From NCBI RefSeq assembly GCF_048060115.1, contig NZ_JBHMIM010000003.1, positions 1 through 64,000 on the forward strand: a DNA stretch of 64,000 nt. The letters run 5' to 3'. The translations under genes and the position numbers were made by a program. Below the pieces are notes generated by a model. It was not told the DNA's origin, made no database searches, and saw nothing but the letters and a program-made list of their open reading frames with translations. This stretch comes from Micromonospora_E sp048060115. GTDB taxonomy: Bacteria; Actinomycetota; Actinomycetes; Mycobacteriales; Micromonosporaceae. Below, one piece after another: positions 32,528 to 41,747 of this stretch (positions are counted from its first letter, which is position 1; the number at the start of each line of letters is the position of its first letter).

Positions 32528-33277
32528 CCAGCTGATCCGCCTGGCGGCGAGGAGCAGCACCGCCGTCACGCCGGAGCCGAGGAAGGCGACCAGCATGCCG
32601 AGCAGGACGACCGGCCAGCCGAACCAGCCGAGGACCGCGCCGATGCTCAACGCCAGCTTCGCGTCACCCAGCCCGAACCCTCGGGTGCCGAAGACCAGCG
32701 TGGTCGCCGCGAACAGCAACGCGAGACCGCCGGCGGCGGCGATCGCCCGCACCCAGGCAGCCGGCTCGCCGGTGACCCCGGCGGCGAGGCCGAGCAACGC
32801 CCAGCTGCCGGCGGCGGCCGGGTAGGTCAGCCGGTCCGGTAGTCGATGCACGGCGACGTCGACGAAGGCCAACGGGATCATCCAGCCGGTCCACCAGACC
32901 AACGCGACGGTGACCGGCCAGGGATGACCGGCCGACAGGGTCGTCACCAGCGCCAGCACCGCGACCGCTTCGACGGCGAAGGGCGGGGCACCGATCCGCG
33001 TACCGCAGGCGGAGCAGCGGGCCAGCGGCGACAAGGCGCGTGGTGGTCCGGCCGCATCGATCGGCGTGCGGCACCCTGGGCAGGCGGTGCGCCACGGTTC
33101 GCCGGGCGGGACCGAGTGGGTGGCGACGGCCCAGCGCAGCACGGGCGTGATCGCGAGTACGCCGAGCAGCCGACCCCATCGACGGCCCGACCCCCCGGCG
33201 GTACGCAGATCCGCCCGGCTGCCAACCGGACGCTCGCTGCGCACGGTCACCGGCACCACCGGCCGACACCCCGGCAA
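32459..33277 (-). CDS. A24-family prepilin peptidase
   Basis: Up to 272 residues; the start is uncertain and could be GTG or TTG anywhere before about residue 35. Two CxxC pairs (ACPGCRTP, RCSACGTR) form the cytoplasmic zinc finger of full-length peptidases. Catalytic aspartates lie in FVDVAVHRLPDRL and GLGDAKL. Six or so membrane helices. It cleaves leader peptides of Flp-type pilins and is the natural processing enzyme of the Tad locus that follows from 33.8 kb, although on the opposite strand. Confidence 0.88.
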   Translation of the reverse strand: MPGCRPVVPVTVRSERPVGSRADLRTAGGSGRRWGRLLGVLAITPVLRWAVATHSVPPGEPWRTACPGCRTPIDAAGPPRALSPLARCSACGTRIGAPPFAVEAVAVLALVTTLSAGHPWPVTVALVWWTGWMIPLAFVDVAVHRLPDRLTYPAAAGSWALLGLAAGVTGEPAAWVRAIAAAGGLALLFAATTLVFGTRGFGLGDAKLALSIGAVLGWFGWPVVLLGMLVAFLGSGVTAVLLLAARRISWSQQLPFGPFLVLGAVVGVLTAG

Positions 33278-33836
33278 CCCAGGTCACCGTAAGTAGTTTC
33301 ATGATCGCTGACGCTGGGTTGATCACCGGTCGACCCGGCCCTGCCGGCGGGCTCACGGGCACCACGGTCGTCGTCTCGGCGACAGCAGGACGCCGCCCAC
33401 CAGCCAGGTTCCAAATGGGACAGAATGCGATCGTTGCCGGCAATTCGCTGGGGTCGCTGCCCGTTTTTGATCAGTCCAGCGGCCTTGACATCCGCCCCCT
33501 CGTGCTTGCCGAGGAAAAGGCCGGAATGGAAGAGCATCGAACCGCCTCCCGCTGCCACCAGACTTGAAGATCGTGACCCTGAGTATTGCTCGGAATTGCC
33601 CCTGTTGCTGTCGCGAACGTCAGCCTATGCTCCCCCATTGAGCGATGCACTACCGCCGGGAAACATCCGACCGACCGGCGGAATTGCATCGTCGGCACGT
33701 AGTCGGACCAGCCGGAGGCAGCCCTGGGTCATTCCAGCGGACAGTACAGCAGCACGCCGACACATCGATGTTGGCATTAGTGCCGGTGGCCTTCCGCCAT
33801 GATGGCCAGGCCGGCAGGCACCGAGGAGGACGGACC
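33278..33836. other. Intergenic region before the Tad locus
   Basis: About 560 bases with lower GC than the surroundings and no convincing gene. Open frames on either strand lack a recognisable protein or ribosome site. It must contain the promoter of the Tad operon. GAGGAGG at 33823-33829 is the ribosome site for the first gene. Confidence 0.5.
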
Positions 33837-34397
33837 GTGGGGCCGACGCAGCCACGCTGGGCAGCGAGGACGCTGGCCGCGACACTGTTCGCGGTAGCCG
33901 TCCTCAGCGCCTGCGCCACCGAGTCCTCCGCCACGCTGCCGCCGCTGCGGGCACCGGCGGCAACCGACGAACCCGCGGCCGCCGACGCCGCCGCCGCGGC
34001 GCTCGCGGCCTACACCGGCTACCTCGCCGCCGCCGAGGAAGCCGAGCACGAAGCCGACCACAATCATCCCGATCTAAAGAAGTACCTGGGTGATCCGCTC
34101 TTGACACAGGTGCGGCTGGGCATTCGAGAAGCGAAGGAGCACGGCGCCATGCGTACCGGCTCGCTAATCTCCGAACCAACGGTGACCGAGGTCAATCTGG
34201 ATTCGGTTCCGGCGACGGTGGTGATCCAGGACTGCCTGGACGCCACGAATTACCGGATGGTCTACGCCGACGACACCGACAAGCTCGTCCCCGGCATGCA
34301 GGTCGGCCGCTACCTGGCCACCGCCACCGCGACCCGGTACGACGACGGTCGCTGGTTGATCAGCAACGGCTCCGCGCACCGGGACCAGCCATGCTGA
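33837..34397 (+). CDS. Secreted lipoprotein of unknown function at head of Tad locus
   Basis: 186 residues from GTG 33837, seven bases after GAGGAGG. A signal peptide ends in lipobox LSAC near residues 22-25. An Ala/Glu-rich segment (ADAAAAALAAYTGYLAAAEE) leads to a small domain with YRMVYADDTDKLVPG, resembling other actinobacterial SnoaL/NTF2-like surface lipoproteins in size and shape. The stop overlaps the next gene by seven bases, so it belongs to the pilus operon. A role in pilus anchoring or assembly at the membrane is possible but unproven. Confidence 0.72.
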   Translation: MGPTQPRWAARTLAATLFAVAVLSACATESSATLPPLRAPAATDEPAAADAAAAALAAYTGYLAAAEEAEHEADHNHPDLKKYLGDPLLTQVRLGIREAKEHGAMRTGSLISEPTVTEVNLDSVPATVVIQDCLDATNYRMVYADDTDKLVPGMQVGRYLATATATRYDDGRWLISNGSAHRDQPC

Positions 34398-35353
34398 CCA
34401 GGGTCGATGCCCCGAGACGTCGGCGGTTCGCCGGCCTGGCGGTCGTCGCCCTGCTGGCCAGCACCGGGCTCACCGCTGTCAGCCTGGCCACCGCCGGGCC
34501 GGCAGCCGCGCAGAGCGGTGGCGGCTGCGGCGGGGTCACCCAACCCGTGTGCGACGGCTGGGTCGAGGAGCCGGGCAATCCTGGCAATCCCGGTGGCCCC
34601 GGCGGTGGCGGCCCCGGACCCGGCAACGGTGGTGGCGGCAGCGCAGCCCCCTGCTACCGCAACGGCGTCGAGCTGCCCTGCTACGACAGTGTCGTCGGCT
34701 GGTTCAACCGCGAGGACGGGTGCTACTACCAGGCGTTCGAGCCGCAGCCACCGGGCGATGGCCACGAGGGGCAGACGGCGTACCGGACCAGTTGCATCGC
34801 CGGTCAGTCCTCTTCGGAGCCGGTCTGGCGGGACGACCCGCCGCCCGGCTTCGAAGAAGCCCCACCCGACCCGGACGAGCTGCGCCGATACGCGTACGCC
34901 CAGATCCGGTTCGACCCTCCGGTGATCCACACCGCGCCCGGCTCCGGCAAGGCCGGCCTGGTCGGGTTGCCGGTCTGGATCTGGTCACAACCCAACCGCT
35001 CCGTCTGGGGGCCGCTCGAAGGGCGCGAACGCGACCGCGACGTCAGCGTGCTGGTGGAGGCCGAAGTCGCCGAGATCGAAATCACGATGGGCAACGGTGA
35101 CACGGTCACCTGCGCGCCCGACGACGTCTTCACTGCGTACGACCCGGACCGCCGCGACCCGTGGGACCCCGACTGCGGCTACGAGCCGGGCTACCCGGCG
35201 CCGGGCAGCTACGAGGTCGTCGCCAGCGTCCAATGGGATGTTTCCTGGTACATCAACGGGGAGTTCCAGGACATCTTCGACAGCGTGACGACGACCAACA
35301 GCGACAATCCGGCGATCGTCGAGATCGATGAGCTTCAGGTGGTACGGGAATGA
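34391..35353 (+). CDS. Secreted Gly/Pro-rich, cysteine-containing protein of the Tad locus
   Basis: 320 residues. A signal peptide (membrane helix about 13-37) ends AGPAAAQS. The mature protein begins with a Gly-Pro-rich linker (NPGNPGGPGGGGPGPGNGGG, residues about 61-80), then paired cysteines (CYRNGVELPCYD, GCYYQAF, SCIAG) and a beta-rich region with VWIWSQPNRSVWG. The last third may be an Ig-like domain. I do not recognise a family. Overlap on both sides places it in the pilus operon; it could be an accessory surface component or adhesin. Confidence 0.75.
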   Translation: MLTRVDAPRRRRFAGLAVVALLASTGLTAVSLATAGPAAAQSGGGCGGVTQPVCDGWVEEPGNPGNPGGPGGGGPGPGNGGGGSAAPCYRNGVELPCYDSVVGWFNREDGCYYQAFEPQPPGDGHEGQTAYRTSCIAGQSSSEPVWRDDPPPGFEEAPPDPDELRRYAYAQIRFDPPVIHTAPGSGKAGLVGLPVWIWSQPNRSVWGPLEGRERDRDVSVLVEAEVAEIEITMGNGDTVTCAPDDVFTAYDPDRRDPWDPDCGYEPGYPAPGSYEVVASVQWDVSWYINGEFQDIFDSVTTTNSDNPAIVEIDELQVVRE

Positions 35354-36000
35354 CCGTGGCGACCACACGTACCGACCCTGGTGGCGTCGACGCCCCGGTC
35401 AGCCCGCCGAAGATCGTCCGGCAGCGGCGGGTGCGTCCCGGGCTGCTCGGCCTGGCGGTGCTGCTGATCGCCCTCGGCGGGCTCGGATCCGCGTTCGCGG
35501 TCACCTCGGTGCGGGCCACCGGCTCCTACCTGGCCATCGCCCGGGACGTGCCGGTCGGCACCGTGCTCTCCGCCGACGACCTGATGACCGTGCAGGTCGC
35601 CGGTGGGCAGGCGCTCTCCCCGGTGCCGGCCAGCCAGCTCGATCAGGTGATCGGGCTGCGGGCGGCGGTCGCCCTGGTGCCGGGCAGCCTGCTCACCCCG
35701 GCCCAGCTGACCAACGAGCCGATGATCGGGCCGGACCAGCAGCAGATCGCCCTCGGGCTGCAGGCCGACCAGGTGCCGGCCCGGCAGCTGCATCCCGGCG
35801 ACAAGGTGCTGCTGGTCGGCACCCCGGCCCGGGGCGACGGTGACGCGGTGACCCGGTTCGAGTCGACCGTGATCGACGTCGCGCCCAACGAGCGCAGCGG
35901 GGTCATCGTCTACCTGGCGCTGGCCTCCCGGGACGTGCCGGCGGTCGTGGTGCTCGCCGCGGAGAGTCGGATCGCGGTAGTGCTGACCTCGGCGGCCTGA
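35350..36000 (+). CDS. SAF-domain protein, CpaB-like
   Basis: 216 residues, ATGA overlap with the preceding gene. One N-terminal membrane helix (GLLGLAVLLIALGGLGSAFA) is followed by a SAF domain (SYLAIARDVPVGTVLSADDL...LTPAQL). In Tad systems CpaB/RcpC proteins lie outside the membrane and help pilus stability. Actinobacterial loci often carry such short forms. The C-terminal part has KVLLVGTPARGDGDAV. Confidence 0.85.
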   Translation: MTVATTRTDPGGVDAPVSPPKIVRQRRVRPGLLGLAVLLIALGGLGSAFAVTSVRATGSYLAIARDVPVGTVLSADDLMTVQVAGGQALSPVPASQLDQVIGLRAAVALVPGSLLTPAQLTNEPMIGPDQQQIALGLQADQVPARQLHPGDKVLLVGTPARGDGDAVTRFESTVIDVAPNERSGVIVYLALASRDVPAVVVLAAESRIAVVLTSAA

Positions 36001-36004
36001 CCCG

Positions 36005-36805
36005 ATGGCCATCGTCGCCCTCGTCTCCGCAAAGGGCTCCCCCGGAGTCACCACCAGCGCGCTGGCCTGCACGCTGTCCTGGCATCACCGGGTGGTACTC
36101 GCCGAGTGCGACCCGGCCGGCGGTTCGCTGATGGCCGGCTACCTGGGCGGCGCGTTGGACGGCCCGCGCGGAATCGGGGAGCTCGCGGTCAGCGAGCTGC
36201 GCGACGGCAACCTGGAAGAGGCGTTCTGGGCGCAGTTGGTCGATCTGGACGCGCCCCGACGGGAACGGCTGCTGCTGCCCGGCGTGGTCGATCCGACGCA
36301 GATCGGCAGCGTACTGCCGCTGTGGCAGCGCTTCGCCGACTTCTTCACCAGCCTGGAGCGGGGCCGGCCACCGTACGACGTGATCGTCGACTGTGGTCGC
36401 CTGTACGTGGGGAGCCCGCCCTGGCCGATCCTGCGGGCCGCCACGATCGTCCTGGTGGTGGCGGCCGCCCACCTGCCCGACCTGTCGAGTGCCCGAGCCG
36501 CCGTGACCGCGATCGAGCGCGACTTCGCCGAACACCGGGTGCCCCCGGGGTCGCTGCGGTTGCTGCTGGTCGGCGACGGGCACAGTCGGGCCGAGATCAG
36601 CAGGGCGCTGCAACTGCCGGTGATCGCCCGGCTGCCGGCCGATCCGCGGACCGCCGAGGTGCTCAGCCACGGCGGCACCGTCAAGCTCAACCGGCCGCTG
36701 CTGCGGGCGGCCGGGGCGCTGGAGGTCCCGGTCCGGTCGTTGATCGAGCGACGGCAGGCCCGGCTGCGCTGGCCCGCGTTGGAAGGAGCGCCCAATGCGG
36801 TTTGA
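36005..36805 (+). CDS. CpaE/MinD-like ATPase of the Tad locus
   Basis: 266 residues. The deviant Walker A is KGSPGVTT (residues 10-17), where the usual Gly-Gly becomes Ser-Pro. VVLAECDPAGGSL gives the switch region. Such proteins localise Tad machinery or regulate pilus assembly. No N-terminal response-regulator-like domain is present, as in other actinobacterial forms. It overlaps the CpaF gene by 11 bases. Confidence 0.83.
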   Translation: MAIVALVSAKGSPGVTTSALACTLSWHHRVVLAECDPAGGSLMAGYLGGALDGPRGIGELAVSELRDGNLEEAFWAQLVDLDAPRRERLLLPGVVDPTQIGSVLPLWQRFADFFTSLERGRPPYDVIVDCGRLYVGSPPWPILRAATIVLVVAAAHLPDLSSARAAVTAIERDFAEHRVPPGSLRLLLVGDGHSRAEISRALQLPVIARLPADPRTAEVLSHGGTVKLNRPLLRAAGALEVPVRSLIERRQARLRWPALEGAPNAV

Positions 36806-38699
36806 ACCGGTGCTGAACGATCCCCGCGACGATCCCGCCGACGACCAACGGCGGCGACCAGCCCAGCCGCAGCAGCCCGCTCAGCCGCAGCCCGGTCAGC
36901 CACCGCCCGGTCAGCCACCGCAGCCTTGGCATGGTCGGCCGGACGCGGTCACCTCGATCACGCCGCCGCTGGGCCCCAACGGCATCCCCGGCGAAACCGC
37001 ACCGCACGACAACGCGCTGCCCGCCGGACGACACAACTGGCCGCTGATCGCCCCGGTGAGCGCGGTGCCCATTACACCGCCGGTGCCCACTGTGCCGCCG
37101 GTGCCCGGCATTCCAGTGCCGCCACGGCTGGACAGGCCGGTGGCACCGCGTACCGGCGGAGCCGTCCGGCCGGCACGGCAACCCGGCGCGGCACCACCCA
37201 CCCTGCCCGCCGCGGTCCCGACCAACGGCCACCGCCCGGCAGCGGGCGGCGGCCCGGCCAACAGCGGCCCGCCCACCGGCGGCACCGCGACCATCGGCAG
37301 CGGGCCACCCCGGCCCCGCACCGACTTCGCCCTGGTCCGCGAACTGCGCCGGGAGCTCAGCACCCGGCTGACCCGCTGGCAGCGCGGCCGCGAGTTCACC
37401 ATCGACGAGGAAGACGTCGAACGGGCCCGGATCGCCATCGCGGTCGTCGCCGAGTACGCCGACCAGGCCCGCCGGGCCGGGACCCCGCTCACCGCGCACG
37501 AGGAGCGGATGCTGCTCGACCAGGTCACCGCCGAACTCGTCGGGCTCGGCCGGCTGCAGACCCTGCTGGTCGACGACACGATCGAAGAGGTGCACATCCT
37601 CGGCTGCGACCAGGTGCGGATCACCCGGCGCAGCGGGCAGGTCGACTGGCACGATCCGATCGCCGACAGCGACGACGAGCTGGTCGAGATCCTGCAGGCC
37701 GCCGCCCGGCGGGCCGGTGCCACCGAGCGCTCGCTGTCCACCTCGAAGCCGACGCTCGACCTGCAACTGCCCGACGGCAGCCGACTCGCCGCCGTCTACC
37801 TGGTCAGCCACCGCCCGTACGCGGTGATCCGCAAACACAACACCCTCGACATCAGCCTCGACGACGTGGCCGGCGGCCGGGCCGACCTGGACGAGATGAT
37901 CGACGTACTGATCCGCGACTTCCTGCGGGCGTCGATGCGCGCCGGGCTGAACATCATGGTCGCCGGGCTGGCCGGAGCCGGCAAGACCACCATCATCCGG
38001 GCACTGATGAACGAGATCCCCGCCGACGAGCCGTACGTGCTGCTGGAGGAGAGCCGCGAGCTGCTGCCGGCCCGGCGCACCGACCGGCACCGGGCGGTGA
38101 TGAGCTTCGAGGCCCGCGAAGGCCACGGCGAACGCGGCTTCGACGGCCGGCCGGCCGGTGAAGTCAGCATCGCCGACCTGATCCCGGTCTCGCTGCGGAT
38201 GGGCGTGCTGCGGATCATCGTCGGCGAGGTCCGCTCCCGGGAGATCGTCCCGATGCTGCAGGCGATGACCACCAGCCGGGGCTCGATGTGCACGATCCAC
38301 GCCCGTACCCCGTCCGGGGTCGGTGAACGGATCGTCGAGCTGGCGCTGTCGCACGGCCGGGAGATGACCGTCGACCAGGCGCGGCGGATGGCCGGCAACG
38401 CCCTCGACCTGATCGTGTACGTCGCGGTCGACGACGAGACCGGCATCGGCGGGCGTAAACACCGCTTCATCTCGCACATCGAGGAAGTGATCGGCGTCGG
38501 CGAGGGCGGCCGGATCTCCACCACCACAGTCTTCGGCCCCGGGCCGGACGGCCGGGCCATCCCCCGGCACCTGCCCGAACGCGTCCGCGAGCAGTTGCTG
38601 CGGATTGGCTACGACGTCCGCGGGCTCACCCGTTACATCGAGGCCGGGGTCGGCGGTTGGCGCCGGCCCAAGCACAGTGTGCTGCGGGGGCACCGATGA
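36795..38699 (+). CDS. tadA: CpaF/TadA secretion ATPase
   Basis: 634 residues. The first 170 are Pro/Gln-rich and probably disordered, beyond the usual 450-residue length. Residues 175-600 are the hexameric ATPase: AGAGKTT (Walker A Lys397), aspartate-box ESRELLP, Walker B region MGVLRIIVGEVRS, and HARTPSGVGERIVELAL (His-box). It powers Flp pilus extrusion and possibly retraction. An AAGGAG site precedes ATG 36795. The stop overlaps tadB as ATGA. Confidence 0.93.
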   Translation: MRFEPVLNDPRDDPADDQRRRPAQPQQPAQPQPGQPPPGQPPQPWHGRPDAVTSITPPLGPNGIPGETAPHDNALPAGRHNWPLIAPVSAVPITPPVPTVPPVPGIPVPPRLDRPVAPRTGGAVRPARQPGAAPPTLPAAVPTNGHRPAAGGGPANSGPPTGGTATIGSGPPRPRTDFALVRELRRELSTRLTRWQRGREFTIDEEDVERARIAIAVVAEYADQARRAGTPLTAHEERMLLDQVTAELVGLGRLQTLLVDDTIEEVHILGCDQVRITRRSGQVDWHDPIADSDDELVEILQAAARRAGATERSLSTSKPTLDLQLPDGSRLAAVYLVSHRPYAVIRKHNTLDISLDDVAGGRADLDEMIDVLIRDFLRASMRAGLNIMVAGLAGAGKTTIIRALMNEIPADEPYVLLEESRELLPARRTDRHRAVMSFEAREGHGERGFDGRPAGEVSIADLIPVSLRMGVLRIIVGEVRSREIVPMLQAMTTSRGSMCTIHARTPSGVGERIVELALSHGREMTVDQARRMAGNALDLIVYVAVDDETGIGGRKHRFISHIEEVIGVGEGGRISTTTVFGPGPDGRAIPRHLPERVREQLLRIGYDVRGLTRYIEAGVGGWRRPKHSVLRGHR

Positions 38700-39604
38700 A
38701 CCTGCCCGCCAACATCGAGGTGCTCGCGGTGATCGCCGGGGCGGCCTGCGTCGGCGGCCTGGTCCTCGCCGTGGTCGCGTTGATCGGCACCAGCAGACCA
38801 CCGGGCCCCCCGTCGCGCACCAACCGGCTGCTGCGTCGGCTCTGGCAGGGCTCCGGCACCAACCGCACCGAGCAACGCCAGCATCAGGCACTACTCGTCG
38901 CCGCCGCGCTGGCCGGCGGGTTCGCGTTCCTGATCACCGGGCTGCCAGTGGCCGGCATCCTGGTCACGGTCGCGGTGCCCGGCGCGCCGTGGCTGTTCAG
39001 CGTCGGCAAGGCGGAGCGCCGGGCGATCGCCCGCATCGAGGCCGTCGGCGAGTGGACCCGCCGGCTCAAGGACGTCTCCGGCACCGGCCAGGGCCTGCAG
39101 CAGGCGATCGTCGGGACGGTCGCGACCGCGCCAGCTGAGATCAATCCGGAGGTACGCGACCTCGCCGCCCGGTTGCAGGCGGGTTGGTTGGGGCGGACCG
39201 CGTTACTGGCGTTCGCCGACGAGATCGGTGACCCGGTGTGTGACCAGGTGGTGGCGGCGCTGATCCTGCACCTCACCGACCGGGGTGAGCGGCTCGGTGA
39301 CGTGCTCGGGTCGATCGCGAACGCGGCCGCCGCCGAAGTCGCTACCCGCCGGGAAATCGAGGCCAAACGCACCCAGCCCCGGTTCGCGGTCCGGTTCCTG
39401 ACCGTGATGACCCTGCTGGTCCTCGGGTACGGGCTGGTCAACCCCGACTACATGGCCCCGTACGGCACGACGACCGGGCAGGTAGTGATGATCGCCCTGG
39501 GTGTCCTGTTCGTGGCGCTGCTCGCCTGGGTGCGGCAGATGAGCACCCCACCCCGGCCGACCCGGGTCCTCGCCGCCCCGGATCCGGAGGAGGTGCTCGC
39601 GTGA
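38696..39604 (+). CDS. tadB: TadB-like type II secretion F-domain membrane protein
   Basis: 302 residues with N-terminal helix, a second pair around 65-110 and two C-terminal helices. The cytoplasmic T2SSF region includes WTRRLKDVSGTGQGLQQAI and LGDVLGSIANAAAAEVATRREIEAKR. With TadC it forms the inner-membrane platform that couples to the ATPase. ATGA overlap at its start and GTGA overlap at its end. Confidence 0.9.
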   Translation: MNLPANIEVLAVIAGAACVGGLVLAVVALIGTSRPPGPPSRTNRLLRRLWQGSGTNRTEQRQHQALLVAAALAGGFAFLITGLPVAGILVTVAVPGAPWLFSVGKAERRAIARIEAVGEWTRRLKDVSGTGQGLQQAIVGTVATAPAEINPEVRDLAARLQAGWLGRTALLAFADEIGDPVCDQVVAALILHLTDRGERLGDVLGSIANAAAAEVATRREIEAKRTQPRFAVRFLTVMTLLVLGYGLVNPDYMAPYGTTTGQVVMIALGVLFVALLAWVRQMSTPPRPTRVLAAPDPEEVLA

Positions 39605-40473
39605 TCCTCAACTGGCAGTTGACCATCGCGGTGGTCGGTGGCGCGCTGGTCGGGCTCGGGGTGTTCCTGCTGATCCGGGAGACCAGCCCGGCGACGCCGG
39701 CGCTCGCTCCGGCGCTGCGCCGGCTGCACCAGGGTAAGCAACGACCGAGCGCGGTCGGCACCGGCGGTGGCGATCTGCAGTGGTTGACCGGTGTGACCCG
39801 GTGGCTGCGGCCACCGCACAGGGAGTTGGCGCTGCTCGGCCGGACCCCCGAGCAGTACGCCCTGTCGCTGCTGCTGTCGGCGCTGATCGGGCTGGCCGCG
39901 CCGCCGGTGGCGGCCATCGGGCTGGCCGCCGTCGGGATCGAACTGCCGTTGGCGCTCCCGGTGCTGGTCGGGCTGGCGTTGGCCGCCGGCGGGGCGCTGA
40001 TCGCCCATCAGGATGTGCTGAGCAAGGCCAGTCAGGCCCGCCGCGAGTTCAGCCGGGCGGTCTGCACCTATCTGGACCTGGTGGCGTTGCAGATGGCGGC
40101 GGCGCACGGGCCGGTGCAGGCCCTGGAACGGGCGGCCAAGGTGTGTGACGGCTGGGTTTTCGATCGGATCCGGGAGGCGTTGCGCCTGGCCCAGCTGCAG
40201 ATGCACTCACCCTGGGACGAACTGCGGGACCTGTCCGACCAGATCGGCGTACCGGAACTCGGCGACGTCGGATCGATCATGCAGTCCTCGGGCACCGAAG
40301 GTGCCCAGGTGCACGAGACGTTGCGCAGCCGCGCCGACTCGTTGCGCGACCAGATCAGGACCGACAACCTGGCCCGCGCCGAGGCGGTCACCGGCCGCCT
40401 CGACATCCCGGGTGCCTTTCTGGTCTTCGTCCTCATCGGATTCGTCCTCTACCCCTTCCTGGCCCGCATCTGA
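39601..40473 (+). CDS. tadC: TadC-like type II secretion F-domain membrane protein
   Basis: 290 residues from GTG 39601, overlapping tadB. Membrane helices lie at about 6-25, 90-125 and near the C-terminus (GAFLVFVLIGFVLYPFLARI). The F domain has DLVALQMAAAHGPVQALERAA and ELGDVGSIMQSSGTEGAQVHETLRSRADSLRDQ. It is the second platform subunit. Confidence 0.9.
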   Translation: MILNWQLTIAVVGGALVGLGVFLLIRETSPATPALAPALRRLHQGKQRPSAVGTGGGDLQWLTGVTRWLRPPHRELALLGRTPEQYALSLLLSALIGLAAPPVAAIGLAAVGIELPLALPVLVGLALAAGGALIAHQDVLSKASQARREFSRAVCTYLDLVALQMAAAHGPVQALERAAKVCDGWVFDRIREALRLAQLQMHSPWDELRDLSDQIGVPELGDVGSIMQSSGTEGAQVHETLRSRADSLRDQIRTDNLARAEAVTGRLDIPGAFLVFVLIGFVLYPFLARI

Positions 40474-40513
40474 CCGTGCGGACCCCGCCAGGGTCTTGAA
40501 AGGACAGCCTGAC

Positions 40514-40756
40514 ATGCAGTTGTTGACCTACCTGCAGGTCGTGATCGCCGAACGGATCGGCGAAATCCGCAGCGCCGAGGAACGGGACCGCGGCGACAGC
40601 CCGGTGCCCACCGCAGTCATCATCGTCGGCCTCGCGCTGGTGGCGATCGCCGTTCTCGCCTGGGCGTCGAACCTGGCTCTCGACTTCATGAACGCCCAGC
40701 CGGATCCGGCGACCCAGTTGCCGAACCCGGGCAACGTGCCGGGCGCCGGCGGCTGA
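40514..40756 (+). CDS. Small single-helix membrane protein, candidate Flp-type pilin
   Basis: 80 residues from ATG 40514, with AAGGA ten bases upstream. A charged N-terminus (ERIGEIRSAEERDRGDS) precedes one hydrophobic helix (VPTAVIIVGLALVAIAVLAWASNLALDF) and a short Pro/Asn-rich tail. Size, topology and position just after tadC match Flp pilins, but the classical Gly/TxxEY processing motif is not present; a cleavage before the helix is only possible. It could instead be an accessory membrane protein. Confidence 0.65.
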   Translation: MQLLTYLQVVIAERIGEIRSAEERDRGDSPVPTAVIIVGLALVAIAVLAWASNLALDFMNAQPDPATQLPNPGNVPGAGG

Positions 40757-40763
40757 CCCGTAC

Positions 40764-41276
40764 ATGCGCCTGCACCTCACCCGCTGGTCGGGTCGGGCCG
40801 CTGCCACCCCGGCGGCCCGGCCCGACCAGCCCTGTCCGCGCGCCGTGCCCCCGCGCGGCGCGGGACGGGGTCGCGCGGGACAGGATCGCGGCGCGGCTCC
40901 GGTGGAGTTGGCCATCCTGCTGCCCGGCATTCTGCTGCTGCTGTTCGCCTCCATCCAGGTCGCCTCGCTGTTCCTGGCCCGGACGGTGGCGCTCAGCGCG
41001 GCGCAGCAGGCGGTCAGCGCCGAACGCGGCTACGACGCGCTCGGCAGCGGCGACGCCGACACCGGGGTGGGCGCGCAGCGGGCCGCCGCGTTCATCGCCG
41101 ACGCCGGCGACTGGCTCGATCCGGACCCGCTGCCCGGCCCGGTCGTCGCCCCCAACGGCCGGTACGTGTCGTACACGGTCAGCGGCACCGCGTTGTCCCT
41201 GGTGCCCGGGGTGACGTTCACCGTCAGCGAGACCGCCAACGGCGAGATCGAACGCTTCGAACCGGCGGGAGGCTGA
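40764..41276 (+). CDS. TadE-family pseudopilin
   Basis: 170 residues. An unusually long Arg/Pro/Ala-rich N-terminus (about 45 residues) precedes DRGAAPVELAILLPGILLLLF, the TadE motif with the conserved Glu. The remaining globular part is periplasmic-side. It probably initiates the pilus as a minor subunit. The processing site would be at the G/A before PVEL. Confidence 0.85.
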   Translation: MRLHLTRWSGRAAATPAARPDQPCPRAVPPRGAGRGRAGQDRGAAPVELAILLPGILLLLFASIQVASLFLARTVALSAAQQAVSAERGYDALGSGDADTGVGAQRAAAFIADAGDWLDPDPLPGPVVAPNGRYVSYTVSGTALSLVPGVTFTVSETANGEIERFEPAGG

Positions 41277-41282
41277 CCGACC

Positions 41283-41747
41283 ATGCGACGGCGTCTGCCG
41301 CAGCCGGCGGACCGGGGGTCCATCTCGGTGGAGGTGGCCATCCTCACCCCGGTGTTCCTGCTGCTGATCGTCGTCGCCTGGGTGAGCGGGCGCACCGTGC
41401 TGGCCCGAAACGCCCTCGACGCGGCCGCACACGACGCCGCCCGCGCCGCCTCCATCTCCCGGGACTACGCGCAGGCGCAGCAGAACGCGGCGAACGCCGT
41501 GCAGCAGCGCCTCGACTGGGAGGGCATCTCCTGCGTCAACCAGCCGCAGCACACCTTCACCAACTACGGGGTGGACACCCTGTCGCAGGCGTTCAGCAGC
41601 GCACCCGGCACCACCACCGCACTGATCCACGTACGGGTGCAGTGCACGGTCGGCTTCGGCGACCTGGGCCTGCCCTGGGCGCCGCCCGACCGGACTCTCG
41701 TCGCCGAGTTCCGGTCGCCGCTGGACCGCTACCGGGGTCGGTCATGA
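41283..41747 (+). CDS. TadE-family pseudopilin
   Basis: 154 residues. RGSISVEVAILTPVFLLLIVV is the pilin-like helix with Glu at the fifth position, followed by NALDAAAHDAARAASISRDY, typical of TadE/TadF. Two cysteines (GISCVN, VQCTV) may form a disulfide outside the membrane. It starts six bases after the previous TadE gene. Confidence 0.86.
   Translation: MRRRLPQPADRGSISVEVAILTPVFLLLIVVAWVSGRTVLARNALDAAAHDAARAASISRDYAQAQQNAANAVQQRLDWEGISCVNQPQHTFTNYGVDTLSQAFSSAPGTTTALIHVRVQCTVGFGDLGLPWAPPDRTLVAEFRSPLDRYRGRS

Noticed and set aside
36687..38891. 734-residue minus-strand protein
   Set aside because: Antisense shadow of the CpaF ATPase.
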